Assembly: GCA_016707075.1 (NCBI GenBank)
Contig: JADJII010000003.1
Coordinates: 186,001 to 250,000 of the forward strand
Length of the DNA: 64,000 nucleotides
Source: Egaibacter danicus
GTDB taxonomy: Bacteria > Pseudomonadota > Gammaproteobacteria > Burkholderiales > Burkholderiaceae_C
Direction of reading: 5' to 3'
Shown: positions 1 to 8,447 of the stretch, one piece after another
Layout of the letters: every line of letters starts with the position of its first letter
How positions within the stretch are numbered: position 1 is the stretch's first letter
The notes under the pieces: generated by a model
The model's database searches: none
What the model saw: the letters and a program-made list of their open reading frames with translations, nothing else
Told to the model about the DNA's origin: nothing
Position numbers and translations under genes: made by a program

Positions 1-1
1 G

Positions 2-427
2 CGCATGCCTGAAAAAACAGCGGAAGAATTCACCGCAGACGGCTACTTCAAAACCGGCGACGTGGGCAAGGTGGATGCGCGTGGCTACGTGACCATCGTG
101 GGGCGCAGCAAAGACCTCATCATCAGCGGCGGCTACAACGTGTACCCCGCTGAAATTGAGGGCTACATCAACGACATGCCCGGTGTTCTGGAAAGCGCAC
201 TGGTCGGCGTGCCGCATCCGGACTTTGGCGAAGTGGGGGTTGCTGTAGTGGTCGCAAAGCCGGGCGCTGTGCTGGATGCCGGGGACATCATCGCCAGCCT
301 GAAGGCCAAGCTGGCCAATTTCAAGATCCCCAAGCGCTGCTTCATCGTCAGTGAGCTGCCGCGCAATACCATGGGCAAGGTTCAGAAAAACGTGTTGCGT
401 GCCGAGTACCAAAATTCAGTTTCATAA
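2..427 (+). CDS. matB: Malonyl-CoA synthetase (AMP-forming), C-terminal part, cut by window edge
   Basis: This is the C-terminal domain of an acyl-adenylate-forming enzyme. The reading frame is open to the left edge, so the real start lies outside the window. Visible family motifs are GYFKTGD (the hinge-side A8 region), GRSKDLIISGGYNVYP, and PRNTMGKVQK near the end, where the second K of the fragment tail (about residue 125 from the first in-frame Met) is the adenylation lysine. The RMPEKT entry and the overall wording match malonyl-CoA synthetases, which make malonyl-CoA from malonate, ATP and CoA. Another short-chain acyl-CoA synthetase is possible because the substrate pocket is not in the window. 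The next gene starts about 110 bp downstream. Confidence 0.75.
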   Translation, partial: RMPEKTAEEFTADGYFKTGDVGKVDARGYVTIVGRSKDLIISGGYNVYPAEIEGYINDMPGVLESALVGVPHPDFGEVGVAVVVAKPGAVLDAGDIIASLKAKLANFKIPKRCFIVSELPRNTMGKVQKNVLRAEYQNSVS

Positions 428-538
428 CAGCGGAGATCTGCAAGCACCGCGATATGGTCAATTCCTCAAATTGCGACCGTTGAATTGATGTTCATTGCCT
501 CTAGACTGGGCCTGTAACACTGAATAGAACTACCCAAC

Positions 539-1507
539 ATGGCCAATGACAGTCTGAAGATCGGTTTTATCGGGCTTGGTGCCCTCGGTCAGGGCCTATG
601 CAGCAGCTTGGTCAGGGCCGGCTTTTCCACCACAGTGACTGACCTCAACCAGGAAGCCGCACAGCCTTTGGTGGCGGCCGGAGCGGCCTGGTCAGCTGAT
701 GTTGCCGGTGTGTGTCGCGGTGCGGATGTGGTGATCACTGCCTTACCCTCACCAGCGGTGTCACGCAAAGTCGTCGAAGGTCCGGGCGGTGTGTTTGAGA
801 ACATGGCGCCCGGTGGTGTCTGGATCGAGATGAGCACCACAGATTTTGAAGACCTGCAGCGCCTTCAAAGCGAAGCTACTTTGCGCGGCATCAGTGTGCT
901 GGAATGCCCGGTGACCGGCGGCGTTCATCTGGCCAACTCGGGTGAAATTACCGTGCTGGTGGGTGGCGAGGAAGGTGTCTACAGGCGGGTTGAGCCCTTG
1001 CTCAAAGCCATGGGCGGGCAGATCATCTACATGGGCAAGCTCGGAAATGCTTCGGTCGTCAAGGTGGTGACCAACATGCTGGCTTTTATCCATCTGGTTG
1101 CAGCTTCTGAGGCGATGATGGTGCCGGCCAAATATGGTGTCGATCCGGATGCGACCTACCGCGCAATCCGGGCCAGCTCGGGCAACAGCTTTGTGCATGA
1201 AACCGAGTCCAAGCTCATTCTCAGTGGTAGCTATAACGTGAAATTCACGATGGATCTGGCCTGCAAGGATCTGGGCCTGGTCAATAACATCGCTGAAAAA
1301 ATTGGCGTACCGCTGGAGCTGGGCAGCATGACCCAGCAGATTTTCATGCGTGCGCGCGGGCTGTACGGTGGCAATGCGCAATCACCTGAAGTGGCGCGCA
1401 TGATTGAGGCTGCTTGCGGTCTGGAGCTACGCGCACCCGGTTATCCAGCTGAATTGCTTGCAGAAGAGGGTGCGCCACGCCCCTCGGGCACGCAGGCGAA
1501 ATCGTGA
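539..1507 (+). CDS. 3-hydroxyisobutyrate dehydrogenase-family NAD(P)-dependent oxidoreductase
   Basis: The 322-residue product has an N-terminal Rossmann fold (G12-x-G14-x-x-G17), the substrate-loop segment CPVTGGVHLANSGEITVLVGG, and the conserved lysine in GNASVVKVVTNML (about K175) that acts in catalysis in beta-hydroxyacid dehydrogenases. Length and domain order fit 3-hydroxyisobutyrate dehydrogenase or tartronate semialdehyde reductase. Its stop overlaps the start of the aldehyde dehydrogenase by four bases, so the two are probably co-translated and act on consecutive alcohol and aldehyde steps. The exact substrate cannot be read from the sequence. The C-terminal 20 residues are low in similarity to the family core. 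Confidence 0.85.
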   Translation: MANDSLKIGFIGLGALGQGLCSSLVRAGFSTTVTDLNQEAAQPLVAAGAAWSADVAGVCRGADVVITALPSPAVSRKVVEGPGGVFENMAPGGVWIEMSTTDFEDLQRLQSEATLRGISVLECPVTGGVHLANSGEITVLVGGEEGVYRRVEPLLKAMGGQIIYMGKLGNASVVKVVTNMLAFIHLVAASEAMMVPAKYGVDPDATYRAIRASSGNSFVHETESKLILSGSYNVKFTMDLACKDLGLVNNIAEKIGVPLELGSMTQQIFMRARGLYGGNAQSPEVARMIEAACGLELRAPGYPAELLAEEGAPRPSGTQAKS

Positions 1508-3024
1508 CCCATCCGGTGGTTTCAGCAACTCCGACAACACGTGATGGCTGGGCGGCTCTGGCTTCCCGTCTGTCGATCACTACCGGGCTGTTTATTGACG
1601 GACGTTACGTTGCTGCGCGCGACGGCAGAGTGTTTGATTGCGTGAATCCCGCGAGCGGCGAGGTTATTGCCCAAATGGCTTTGGGTGGCGTTGCCGATGT
1701 TGACGCTGCTGTTAGCAGTGCACAGACCGCCTGGAAAGACGGTCGCTGGCGTGGCCTGGCACCGCGCGCGCGTATGGAGGTGTTACAACGTTTTGCCGAT
1801 CTGGTGGAGCAGCATCGCGATGAGCTGGCCGTGCTAGAGACGCTGGACATGGGCAAGCCTATCCGTGATGTGATCAATATAGACATCCCTGAAGTCCTGA
1901 AAACCATCCGCTATTTCGCCGAGTGCATCGACAAGATGGAGGGTGCTGTGACGCATACCGATCCATCAGCTTTGCACATGATCCTTCATGAACCGCTGGG
2001 GGTAGTGGGTGCCATCACGCCATGGAACTACCCGATGCTGATGGCGGTGTGGAAGATCGCACCGATTCTTGCCGCGGGCAATTGCGTGGTGCTCAAACCG
2101 GCGGAGCAGGCGCCGCTGTCATGTACCCGGCTGGTCGAATTGTTTGTGCAGGCTGGGGGTCCGCCGGGCGTGTTCAATCTGGTCAACGGTTTTGGCCCGG
2201 AGGCCGGCAGGGCACTGGCCCTGCATCCAGATGTCATCAAGCTCTCATTCACAGGATCCACTGCGGTTGGCAAGCTGCTGCTGGGTTACGCCGGGCAGTC
2301 CAATATGAAGCGTGTGGCACTGGAAACCGGTGGCAAAAGCCCGCAGATTTTTCTCTCTGATTTATATGATCTGGATGCAGCCGTGGACCGTGCCGTGGGC
2401 GGCATTTTTGACAATGCGGGACAAGTTTGCAACGCCGGGTCACGTCTGCTGGTGCAACGTGACATCCACGACGAGTTCGTCAAACGCTTCATGGCTCGCG
2501 CCGCGGCGGCCTATCGGCCCGGCGATCCGCTGGATCCTGCAACCACACTGGGACCACTTGCCAGCCACGCGCACCAGCGAAGCGTTCTGGCCCGCATTGT
2601 CCGTGGCCAGAGTGAGGGGGCGCAATTGGTGATGGGGGGAGGCAGTCAGGGTCCGGGTGCCTCGGGCGCTTATGTGGAGCCCGCATTGTTCACCGGTGCT
2701 ACCAGCCAGATGAGCATCACCCGCGAGGAGATTTTTGGGCCGGTGGCCGTGGTAACGGCTTTTGAAAGTGAAGAGCAGGCGATAGCGCTGGCTAATGACT
2801 CGGACTATGGTCTGGCCGCGTCAGTGTGGACCAGTGACCTGAAGAAAGCGCACCGCTTCGTCAATGCGCTGGAGGCGGGCGTGGTGTGGGTCAACTGCTT
2901 CGGCGACGGCGACATGACGCAGCCTTTTGGCGGCTACAAACAATCAGGCAACTCACGCGACAAACACATGATGAGTTTGCTGTCTTACATGCAAACTAAA
3001 TCAGCGTGGTTTCAACTAGGTTGA
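1504..3024 (+). CDS. NAD(P)-dependent aldehyde dehydrogenase
   Basis: The 506-residue product is a full-length ALDH-superfamily enzyme oxidising an aldehyde to an acid. The GTG start at 1504 overlaps the stop of the reductase (GTGA), which supports translational coupling. Visible motifs are TPWNYPM (oxyanion Asn), FTGSTAVGK (cofactor loop), LETGGKSP with the general base at about E274, and NAGQVCNAGSR with the nucleophile at about C309. The C-terminal PFGGYKQSGNSRDK is typical of gamma-aminobutyraldehyde/betaine-aldehyde type enzymes. Together with the upstream gene it suggests degradation of a small hydroxyacid or amino alcohol, but the substrate is not determined. The gene ends in a perfect hairpin. 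Confidence 0.9.
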   Translation: MTHPVVSATPTTRDGWAALASRLSITTGLFIDGRYVAARDGRVFDCVNPASGEVIAQMALGGVADVDAAVSSAQTAWKDGRWRGLAPRARMEVLQRFADLVEQHRDELAVLETLDMGKPIRDVINIDIPEVLKTIRYFAECIDKMEGAVTHTDPSALHMILHEPLGVVGAITPWNYPMLMAVWKIAPILAAGNCVVLKPAEQAPLSCTRLVELFVQAGGPPGVFNLVNGFGPEAGRALALHPDVIKLSFTGSTAVGKLLLGYAGQSNMKRVALETGGKSPQIFLSDLYDLDAAVDRAVGGIFDNAGQVCNAGSRLLVQRDIHDEFVKRFMARAAAAYRPGDPLDPATTLGPLASHAHQRSVLARIVRGQSEGAQLVMGGGSQGPGASGAYVEPALFTGATSQMSITREEIFGPVAVVTAFESEEQAIALANDSDYGLAASVWTSDLKKAHRFVNALEAGVVWVNCFGDGDMTQPFGGYKQSGNSRDKHMMSLLSYMQTKSAWFQLG

Positions 3025-3031
3025 AACCACG
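3005..3031 (+). terminator. Hairpin at the end of the aldehyde dehydrogenase gene
   Basis: A perfect 12-bp stem (CGTGGTTTCAAC / GTTGAAACCACG) with a TAG loop spans the stop codon. It lies between two convergent genes and probably serves as a terminator, although no strong T run follows. Confidence 0.5.
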
Positions 3032-3045
3032 TCCCACTGAAGAGA

Positions 3046-3489
3046 TTATTTCAGTACCAGCACCGGTACAGGAGAGTGCGTCAGCACGTGCTGCGTCTCA
3101 CTGCCCAGCAACAGTCGCTTGATGCCTTTACGGCCGTGGGAGGCCATCACGATCAAGTCACATTTCTGTTTTTTCGCCGCGGAGACGACTGCATCCGACA
3201 CCAGATCGGACTTCACCGTGATTGCTTTTACGACAACGCCTTTGCCTTCAGCAAGTTTCTTCACCGCGTCAACGATGGTTTGTCCATCCATGGCCCACTG
3301 CTTTTCGACCCGGCTGATTTCGCTGACGGGCAACGCAAGACCGCCCTCAAAGTAGCTTTGCGGGTATCTTGGGACTACTTTCAGGGCGACCAACTCGGCG
3401 CCGCATAGTGCGGCCATTGCAATGGCGCTGTTGACGGCCTTTTTGGACAGGCTGGAACCGTCGGTTGCTACCAGAATACGCTTGTACAT
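3046..3489 (-). CDS. Universal stress protein, UspA family
   Basis: The 147-residue protein starts MYKRILVATDGSSLSKKA and has the ATP-binding signature GRKGIKRLLLGSETQHVL (G-x-x-G-x(n)-G-S) near the C-terminus, so it belongs to the nucleotide-binding single-domain UspA class. It is transcribed away from ccoI, and a perfect FNR box lies between them. In other proteobacteria such stress proteins are induced under low oxygen by FNR/Anr, and the same is inferred here. Its partner or target is unknown. Confidence 0.9.
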   Translation of the reverse strand: MYKRILVATDGSSLSKKAVNSAIAMAALCGAELVALKVVPRYPQSYFEGGLALPVSEISRVEKQWAMDGQTIVDAVKKLAEGKGVVVKAITVKSDLVSDAVVSAAKKQKCDLIVMASHGRKGIKRLLLGSETQHVLTHSPVPVLVLK

Positions 3490-3543
3490 AGTCGCTCCTA
3501 AAATGTAATATGGTACAGCTTACACGTCGGATATGGCCACGCT

Positions 3544-3557
3544 TTGATATGTATCAA
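3544..3557. promoter_or_regulatory. FNR box between usp and ccoI
   Basis: TTGATATGTATCAA is a perfect match to the FNR/Anr consensus TTGAT-N4-ATCAA. It lies 54 bp upstream of the usp start and 36 bp upstream of the ccoI start, so it could act on either divergent gene. The cognate regulator gene is at 11.5-12.3 kb. Confidence 0.85.
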
Positions 3558-3593
3558 GTATCAGGATGATCCGGTCCGGCACACTTCAACATC

Positions 3594-5969
3594 ATGTTCC
3601 CAGCCGCTTTTGTATTGCCTGAGAAGTTTGCGACTGTGGAAGCTTCTACGGAACTACCTGCGCTTGCTCCCAGCGGAAAAGAAGCCTTGAGACTGCTGGA
3701 TGATCCACATGAGTGGAGTGCATTCAGTCGGGTTTGTGGCCCCGACCCCGCGCTTTGGGAGTCCAGTGTGGTGATCGAAGGCATGCACTGCGCCGCTTGT
3801 TCGCTGACGGTCGAGGAGGCTCTTGGCAGGGTGCCAGGCGTTGTCAGCGCCCAAGTCAGCGCGGGTAGTCATCGGGCACGCGTCGTATGGTCGGCCTCGA
3901 AGGTCAGCCCTTCCGGGTGGATGCAGGCCGTCGCTGATAGCGGCTACCGCGCAGTGCCAGCAAACGATGTGTTTGCCAGCGAGCGTCGCAAGGTTGAAAC
4001 CCGAAAAGCCCTCTGGCGCTGGCTGGTTGCAGGCCTATGCATGATGCAGGTGATGATGTACGCGTGGCCCGCTTACATTGCTCAACCCGGTGACCTGACC
4101 GGTGAGATGGAGCAATTGCTGCGCTGGGCGTCCTGGGTTCTCACATTGCCTGTGATTCTGTTTTCCTGCGGGCCTTTTTTCAGGAATGCCCTGCGTGATG
4201 TTGCGCAGACCCGCATCAGCATGGATCTGCCAGTGGCGCTGGGTATGGCTATTACCTTTGCGGTGAGCACGGCAGGCACGTTTCAACCAGAAGGCGTGTT
4301 CGGCCAGGAGGTCTATTTCGACTCCCTCACCATGTTCGTCTTTTTCCTGCTGACCGGGCGCTGGCTGGAACTTCGATTGCGGGACCGTACGGCAGGGGCT
4401 CTTGAAGCGCTGATGAACCGCCTTCCTGACAGTGTGGAACGTCTGCAGCCCGGTGGCCAGTTTGAGCGTGTGGCGGTGCGCCGGTTGGTGGTTGGTGATC
4501 TGGTCCGGGTGCATCCGGGTGAGGCTTTCTCCGCAGATGGGGTTATTGAGCAGGGGTCTACCCAGGTGGACGAGGCATTGCTGACCGGAGAATCACGTCC
4601 GGTAACACGCGGCGCCGGAGCACTGGTCGTTGCAGGCAGTCACAACCTGAGCGCTACCGTTCAGGTGCGGGTGCAATCTATTGGGTCGGACACCCGGTTT
4701 GCGCAAATCGTTGCGCTGATGGAAAGCGCCTCGGCCACCAAGCCGCAAGGGGCGCAACTGGCGGATCGACTTGCAAAGCCTTTTTTGGTGACCGTCTTGC
4801 TCGCGGCGATTGCTGCCTGCGCATGGTGGTGGAGCCGCGACCCTGGTCATGCACTGATGGTGGCGGTAGCTGTGCTGGTGGTTACCTGTCCGTGTGCACT
4901 GTCCCTGGCTACGCCTGCGGCCATGCTGGCTGCTGCTGGATCACTGGCACGCAGCGGTGTGCTGGTGCGCAGATTACAGGCGTTTGAAAGTCTGGCCACC
5001 GTGGATACCCTGGTGTTTGACAAGACCGGTACCCTGACGCGGGATGCGATGGTTTTGGGTTCGGTTGAGACGCGTTCCGGGGTTTCACCTGACGAAGCCG
5101 TTGCCATGGCGGCGGCCCTGGCAGAGCACTCCCTGCATCCTGTCTCAAGGGCGTTGAGTCTGGCCGCACAACATCGAGTGGGTGGTGGCGTGAAGTCCCG
5201 GAGTCTGGTCTGTGATGCCGTTGTCGAAACGTCCGGGGAGGGCGTCGCTGGCGCAGTGATCGACAAACGGCCAGACGCGAATGCAGAGCCCATCTCCCTC
5301 AAGTTGGGGTCTGCGCGTTTTTGCGGTGTTTCGTCTGCCAAAACCGGTGGCTTGCAGGCATACCTGAGCGACGGCAAGGGTTTGGTGGCCACATTCGGAC
5401 TGATGGAAGACATTCGCCCGGAGGCCCGCGCTGTAGTCAAACAGTTGAAGGACGACGGGGTTTCTGTGCATATGTTATCGGGCGACAACCCGGCATCGGT
5501 TGCGCGCGTGGCAGAGCTGGCGGGAATTTCCAGCGCAAAGAGTACCTGTTCACCTGGCGACAAGCTCAACTTTCTGCGTAACCTGCAGGCTTCAGGGCAC
5601 AAAGTGGCCATGGTGGGTGATGGCCTGAATGATGGACCTGTTCTTGCCGGTGCCAATGTGTCGTTCGCGTTTGGTCGGGCGGTACCGCTGGCGCAGGCGC
5701 AGGCCGATTTCGTGGTGCTTGGCGATAGCCTCATGAACGTGGTTCAGACGCTGAAGCTGGCCCGACGTACACTGGCAATCGTTCGCCAGAATCTGTGGTG
5801 GGCACTGATTTACAACGCGGCCTGCATCCCGCTGGCTGTTGTCGGATTCCTGCCCGCTTGGCTGGCTGGATTGGGCATGGCGGCCAGTTCACTGCTGGTC
5901 GTTCTTAATGCCTTGCGGCTGGCCCGTGGTGTGCAAAACACCCCTCTTGGGGTACTCAAGGAAGCTTGA
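3594..5969 (+). CDS. ccoI: Copper-translocating P-type ATPase for cbb3 oxidase assembly
   Basis: The 791-residue protein is a P1B-type ATPase of the CcoI/FixI group, which supplies copper for the cbb3 oxidase. In order it shows a heavy-metal-binding GMHCAAC motif (residues 63-69), several membrane helices, LLTGES, the transmembrane CPC motif (about C432-P-C434), the phosphorylation motif DKTGT (D at about 476), HPVSRAL and GDGLNDG (D at about 676). The first 50 residues lack the extra cysteine-rich segment found in some CcoI proteins. It overlaps ccoS by one base and is directly followed by the ccoN operon. The FNR box upstream predicts oxygen control. Confidence 0.93.
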   Translation: MFPAAFVLPEKFATVEASTELPALAPSGKEALRLLDDPHEWSAFSRVCGPDPALWESSVVIEGMHCAACSLTVEEALGRVPGVVSAQVSAGSHRARVVWSASKVSPSGWMQAVADSGYRAVPANDVFASERRKVETRKALWRWLVAGLCMMQVMMYAWPAYIAQPGDLTGEMEQLLRWASWVLTLPVILFSCGPFFRNALRDVAQTRISMDLPVALGMAITFAVSTAGTFQPEGVFGQEVYFDSLTMFVFFLLTGRWLELRLRDRTAGALEALMNRLPDSVERLQPGGQFERVAVRRLVVGDLVRVHPGEAFSADGVIEQGSTQVDEALLTGESRPVTRGAGALVVAGSHNLSATVQVRVQSIGSDTRFAQIVALMESASATKPQGAQLADRLAKPFLVTVLLAAIAACAWWWSRDPGHALMVAVAVLVVTCPCALSLATPAAMLAAAGSLARSGVLVRRLQAFESLATVDTLVFDKTGTLTRDAMVLGSVETRSGVSPDEAVAMAAALAEHSLHPVSRALSLAAQHRVGGGVKSRSLVCDAVVETSGEGVAGAVIDKRPDANAEPISLKLGSARFCGVSSAKTGGLQAYLSDGKGLVATFGLMEDIRPEARAVVKQLKDDGVSVHMLSGDNPASVARVAELAGISSAKSTCSPGDKLNFLRNLQASGHKVAMVGDGLNDGPVLAGANVSFAFGRAVPLAQAQADFVVLGDSLMNVVQTLKLARRTLAIVRQNLWWALIYNAACIPLAVVGFLPAWLAGLGMAASSLLVVLNALRLARGVQNTPLGVLKEA

Positions 5970-6106
5970 TGGACATTCTGTATTTGTTGATTCCCCTGTC
6001 TGTCGTCCTCGTTTTTTTCATATTGGGCGGGCTGTGGTGGGCTATTGATCGCGGTCAGTTTGAGGATATCGAGGGTGAAGGGGAACGAATTCTGAAGGAT
6101 TCTTAA
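5969..6106 (+). CDS. ccoS: cbb3 oxidase maturation protein CcoS
   Basis: This 45-residue gene begins at the ATG whose A is the last base of the ccoI stop codon. The product has one membrane helix with IPLSVVLVFFILGGLWWAI followed by a charged tail starting DRGQFEDIEGEGERIL. That arrangement, with an aromatic pair at the helix end and FEDIEGEGERIL, is the CcoS/FixS signature. CcoS is needed to put cofactors into cbb3 oxidase. It is in the expected place between ccoI and ccoN. Confidence 0.92.
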   Translation: MDILYLLIPLSVVLVFFILGGLWWAIDRGQFEDIEGEGERILKDS

Positions 6107-6122
6107 GAATTTTCGCCTGCAT

Positions 6123-6136
6123 TTGATTTGTGTCAA
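6123..6136. promoter_or_regulatory. FNR box upstream of ccoN
   Basis: TTGATTTGTGTCAA fits the FNR/Anr anaerobox (TTGAY-N4-RTCAA) and lies 60 bp upstream of the ccoN start, in the ccoS-ccoN gap. It probably drives the ccoNOQP operon at low oxygen. Confidence 0.85.
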
Positions 6137-6196
6137 CCCGAGGCACCTTGCCCCGAAAGACACTTCGAACCGAAGTAAACGAAGAAGAGGTAAAAA

Positions 6197-7633
6197 ATGG
6201 CATTTTCTAACCAGCAGGCGACTGTCTACAACGATACCGTTGTGCGGCAATTCGCCATCATGACGGTCGTCTGGGGTGTAGTGGGCATGCTGGTCGGCGT
6301 GATCATTGCGGCCCAGTTAACCTGGCCGGAGTTGAATTTCGGTATTTCCTGGCTGAGTTATGGTCGATTGCGGCCATTGCATACCAACGCGGTGATTTTT
6401 GCGTTTGGTGGTTGCGGTTTGTTTGCTGCTGCCTACTATGTCGTGCAACGCACCTGTCAGGTGCGGCTGTTTGGCGACAAACTGGCCGCCTTTACCTTCT
6501 GGGGTTGGCAACTTGTGATTCTGGCCGCTGCGATTTCCCTGCCGCTGGGATTTACGCAAGGCAAGGAGTATGCCGAACTGGAATGGCCGATTGATATCCT
6601 GATCACGCTGGTCTGGGTTTCTTTTGCCATTGTGTTCTTTGGAACCGTCGGCACCCGCAAGGTTAAGCATATCTATGTGGCCAACTGGTTCTTCGGTGCC
6701 TTCATTCTGGCGGTGGCAATCCTGCACTTGGTTAACAGTGCAGCCATCCCTGCAGGCATGATGAAGTCTTATTCGGCTTACGCCGGTGTTCAGGACGCCA
6801 TGGTTCAATGGTGGTACGGCCACAATGCGGTGGGCTTCTTCCTGACCGCTGGATTCCTGGGCATGATGTATTACTTCATCCCCAAACAGGCGGGTCGTCC
6901 TGTCTACAGCTATCGCTTGTCTATCGTTCACTTCTGGGCGCTGATCTTCACCTACATGTGGGCGGGTCCTCACCATCTGCACTACACCGCGCTGCCTGAC
7001 TGGACCCAGTCCGTCGGTATGGTGTTCTCCCTGATTCTCTTGGCTCCCAGCTGGGGCGGCATGATCAACGGCATCATGACGCTGTCTGGCGCATGGCACA
7101 AGCTGCGTGACGATCCCATCCTGCGCTTCCTGATCGTGTCACTGTCCTTCTACGGCATGTCCACTTTCGAAGGCCCGATGATGTCCATCAAGACAGTCAA
7201 CGCCTTGAGCCATTACACCGACTGGACTGTAGGCCACGTGCACTCCGGTGCTTTGGGCTGGGTGGGTCTGGTGACCATGGGTTCGATGTACTACCTGATC
7301 CCGCGCCTGTTCGGTCAAAAACAGATGTATAGCGTCAAGGCCATTGAAGTCCATTTTTGGACTGCCACCATTGGAGGCGTGATCTACATTGCGGCCATGT
7401 GGATTGCCGGCGTGATGCAGGGCCTGATGTGGCGTGCTGTCAACGCCGACGGCACCCTGACCTATACCTTTGTGGAGTCCGTCAAGGCAACCTTCCCCTT
7501 CTATGTGCTGCGGTTGACCGGTGGTTTGCTTTATTTGAGCGGCATGCTGATCATGCTGTGGAACACCCTGAAGACCGCAACGGCGGGTCGTGCCGTCAGC
7601 GTCAACATCCCCGCTGCTGCTGCGCACGCTTGA
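6197..7633 (+). CDS. ccoN: cbb3-type cytochrome c oxidase subunit I
   Basis: The 478-residue subunit carries the haem b and the haem b3-CuB centre that reduces oxygen. It has about twelve membrane helices and the expected histidines, including RPLHTNAVIF (low-spin haem ligand region), the VNSAAIPAGMMKSYSAYAGVQDAMVQWWYGHNAVGF region giving the CuB ligand, AGPHHLHYT, and VGHVHSGALGW. A GAGG-type ribosome site precedes the ATG. It is first in ccoNOQP, and its length is normal for the family. Confidence 0.97.
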   Translation: MAFSNQQATVYNDTVVRQFAIMTVVWGVVGMLVGVIIAAQLTWPELNFGISWLSYGRLRPLHTNAVIFAFGGCGLFAAAYYVVQRTCQVRLFGDKLAAFTFWGWQLVILAAAISLPLGFTQGKEYAELEWPIDILITLVWVSFAIVFFGTVGTRKVKHIYVANWFFGAFILAVAILHLVNSAAIPAGMMKSYSAYAGVQDAMVQWWYGHNAVGFFLTAGFLGMMYYFIPKQAGRPVYSYRLSIVHFWALIFTYMWAGPHHLHYTALPDWTQSVGMVFSLILLAPSWGGMINGIMTLSGAWHKLRDDPILRFLIVSLSFYGMSTFEGPMMSIKTVNALSHYTDWTVGHVHSGALGWVGLVTMGSMYYLIPRLFGQKQMYSVKAIEVHFWTATIGGVIYIAAMWIAGVMQGLMWRAVNADGTLTYTFVESVKATFPFYVLRLTGGLLYLSGMLIMLWNTLKTATAGRAVSVNIPAAAAHA

Positions 7634-7646
7634 GAAAGATCACATC

Positions 7647-8270
7647 ATGGCAAACAACACGAAATCCGGCATCTCTCACGAGATGATTGAGACCAACAAT
7701 TTCCTGATGATCGTTCTCATCCTTCTGGTTCTGCTGGTGGGTGGGTTGGTGGAAATCGTTCCGCTTTTCTTCCAGAAGTCCACCACTGAGCCGATCAAGG
7801 GCATTCAGCCCTACACGGCTCTGCAACTGGCTGGGCGGGATGTTTACGTCCGCGAAGGCTGCTACAACTGCCATTCACAGATGATTCGTCCTTTCCGCGC
7901 TGAAACATTGCGCTATGGTCACTACTCGGTGGCTGGTGAGTCCGTATATGACCATCCCTTCCAGTGGGGAAGCAAGCGCACGGGGCCAGATCTGGCGAGG
8001 GTGGGTGGCAAATACAGTGATGAATGGCATCGCATTCATCTGGTGAATCCGCGTGACGTGGTTCCCGAGTCCAATATGCCGGCTTATCCCTGGCTTGAAA
8101 AGAGCGCGGTAGACGCCGCCTCAATGCCAGCTCACATGAAGGCCCTGCGTACGGTGGGCGTACCTTATACCGACGAGCAAATCGCCAAGTCGGTCGAAGA
8201 ACTCAAGGGCAAGACAGAGCTGGAAGCCACCATTGCTTACCTGCAGGTCTTGGGCTTGGCTCTCAAATAA
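7647..8270 (+). CDS. ccoO: cbb3-type cytochrome c oxidase subunit II (mono-haem cytochrome c)
   Basis: The 207-residue subunit has one N-terminal membrane anchor (about residues 19-41) and one haem c site, CYNCH (C72-C75-H76). The sequence GIQPYTALQLAGRDVYVREGCYNCHSQMIRPF contains the family core. The ATG at 7647 is preferred over an in-frame upstream codon inside ccoN because it gives the usual N-terminus and sits 13 bp after the ccoN stop. It passes electrons from CcoP to CcoN. Confidence 0.96.
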   Translation: MANNTKSGISHEMIETNNFLMIVLILLVLLVGGLVEIVPLFFQKSTTEPIKGIQPYTALQLAGRDVYVREGCYNCHSQMIRPFRAETLRYGHYSVAGESVYDHPFQWGSKRTGPDLARVGGKYSDEWHRIHLVNPRDVVPESNMPAYPWLEKSAVDAASMPAHMKALRTVGVPYTDEQIAKSVEELKGKTELEATIAYLQVLGLALK

Positions 8271-8286
8271 GACGGAGGAGCAAACC

Positions 8287-8424
8287 ATGGATATCAATAC
8301 CCTTCGATCCATTGCCACGGTGGCAAGCTTTTTGACTTTTCTTGGCATCGTCTGGTGGGCTTGGTCCAGGCGGCGTTCCGCGGACTTTTCTGAAGCTGCC
8401 AACCTGCCTTTCGAGCAGGACTGA
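8287..8424 (+). CDS. ccoQ: cbb3-type oxidase small subunit CcoQ
   Basis: This 45-residue protein, MDINTLRSIATVASFLTF and onward, has one membrane helix ending in IVWWAWSRRR, then an acidic tail with EAANLPFEQD. The WWAWSRRR and LPFEQD pieces are typical of CcoQ/FixQ, which stabilises the association of CcoP with the oxidase. A GGAGG site lies just upstream of the ATG. It is placed between ccoO and ccoP as usual. Confidence 0.92.
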   Translation: MDINTLRSIATVASFLTFLGIVWWAWSRRRSADFSEAANLPFEQD

Positions 8425-8447
8425 GACTCTCCGAATAAGGAATAAAA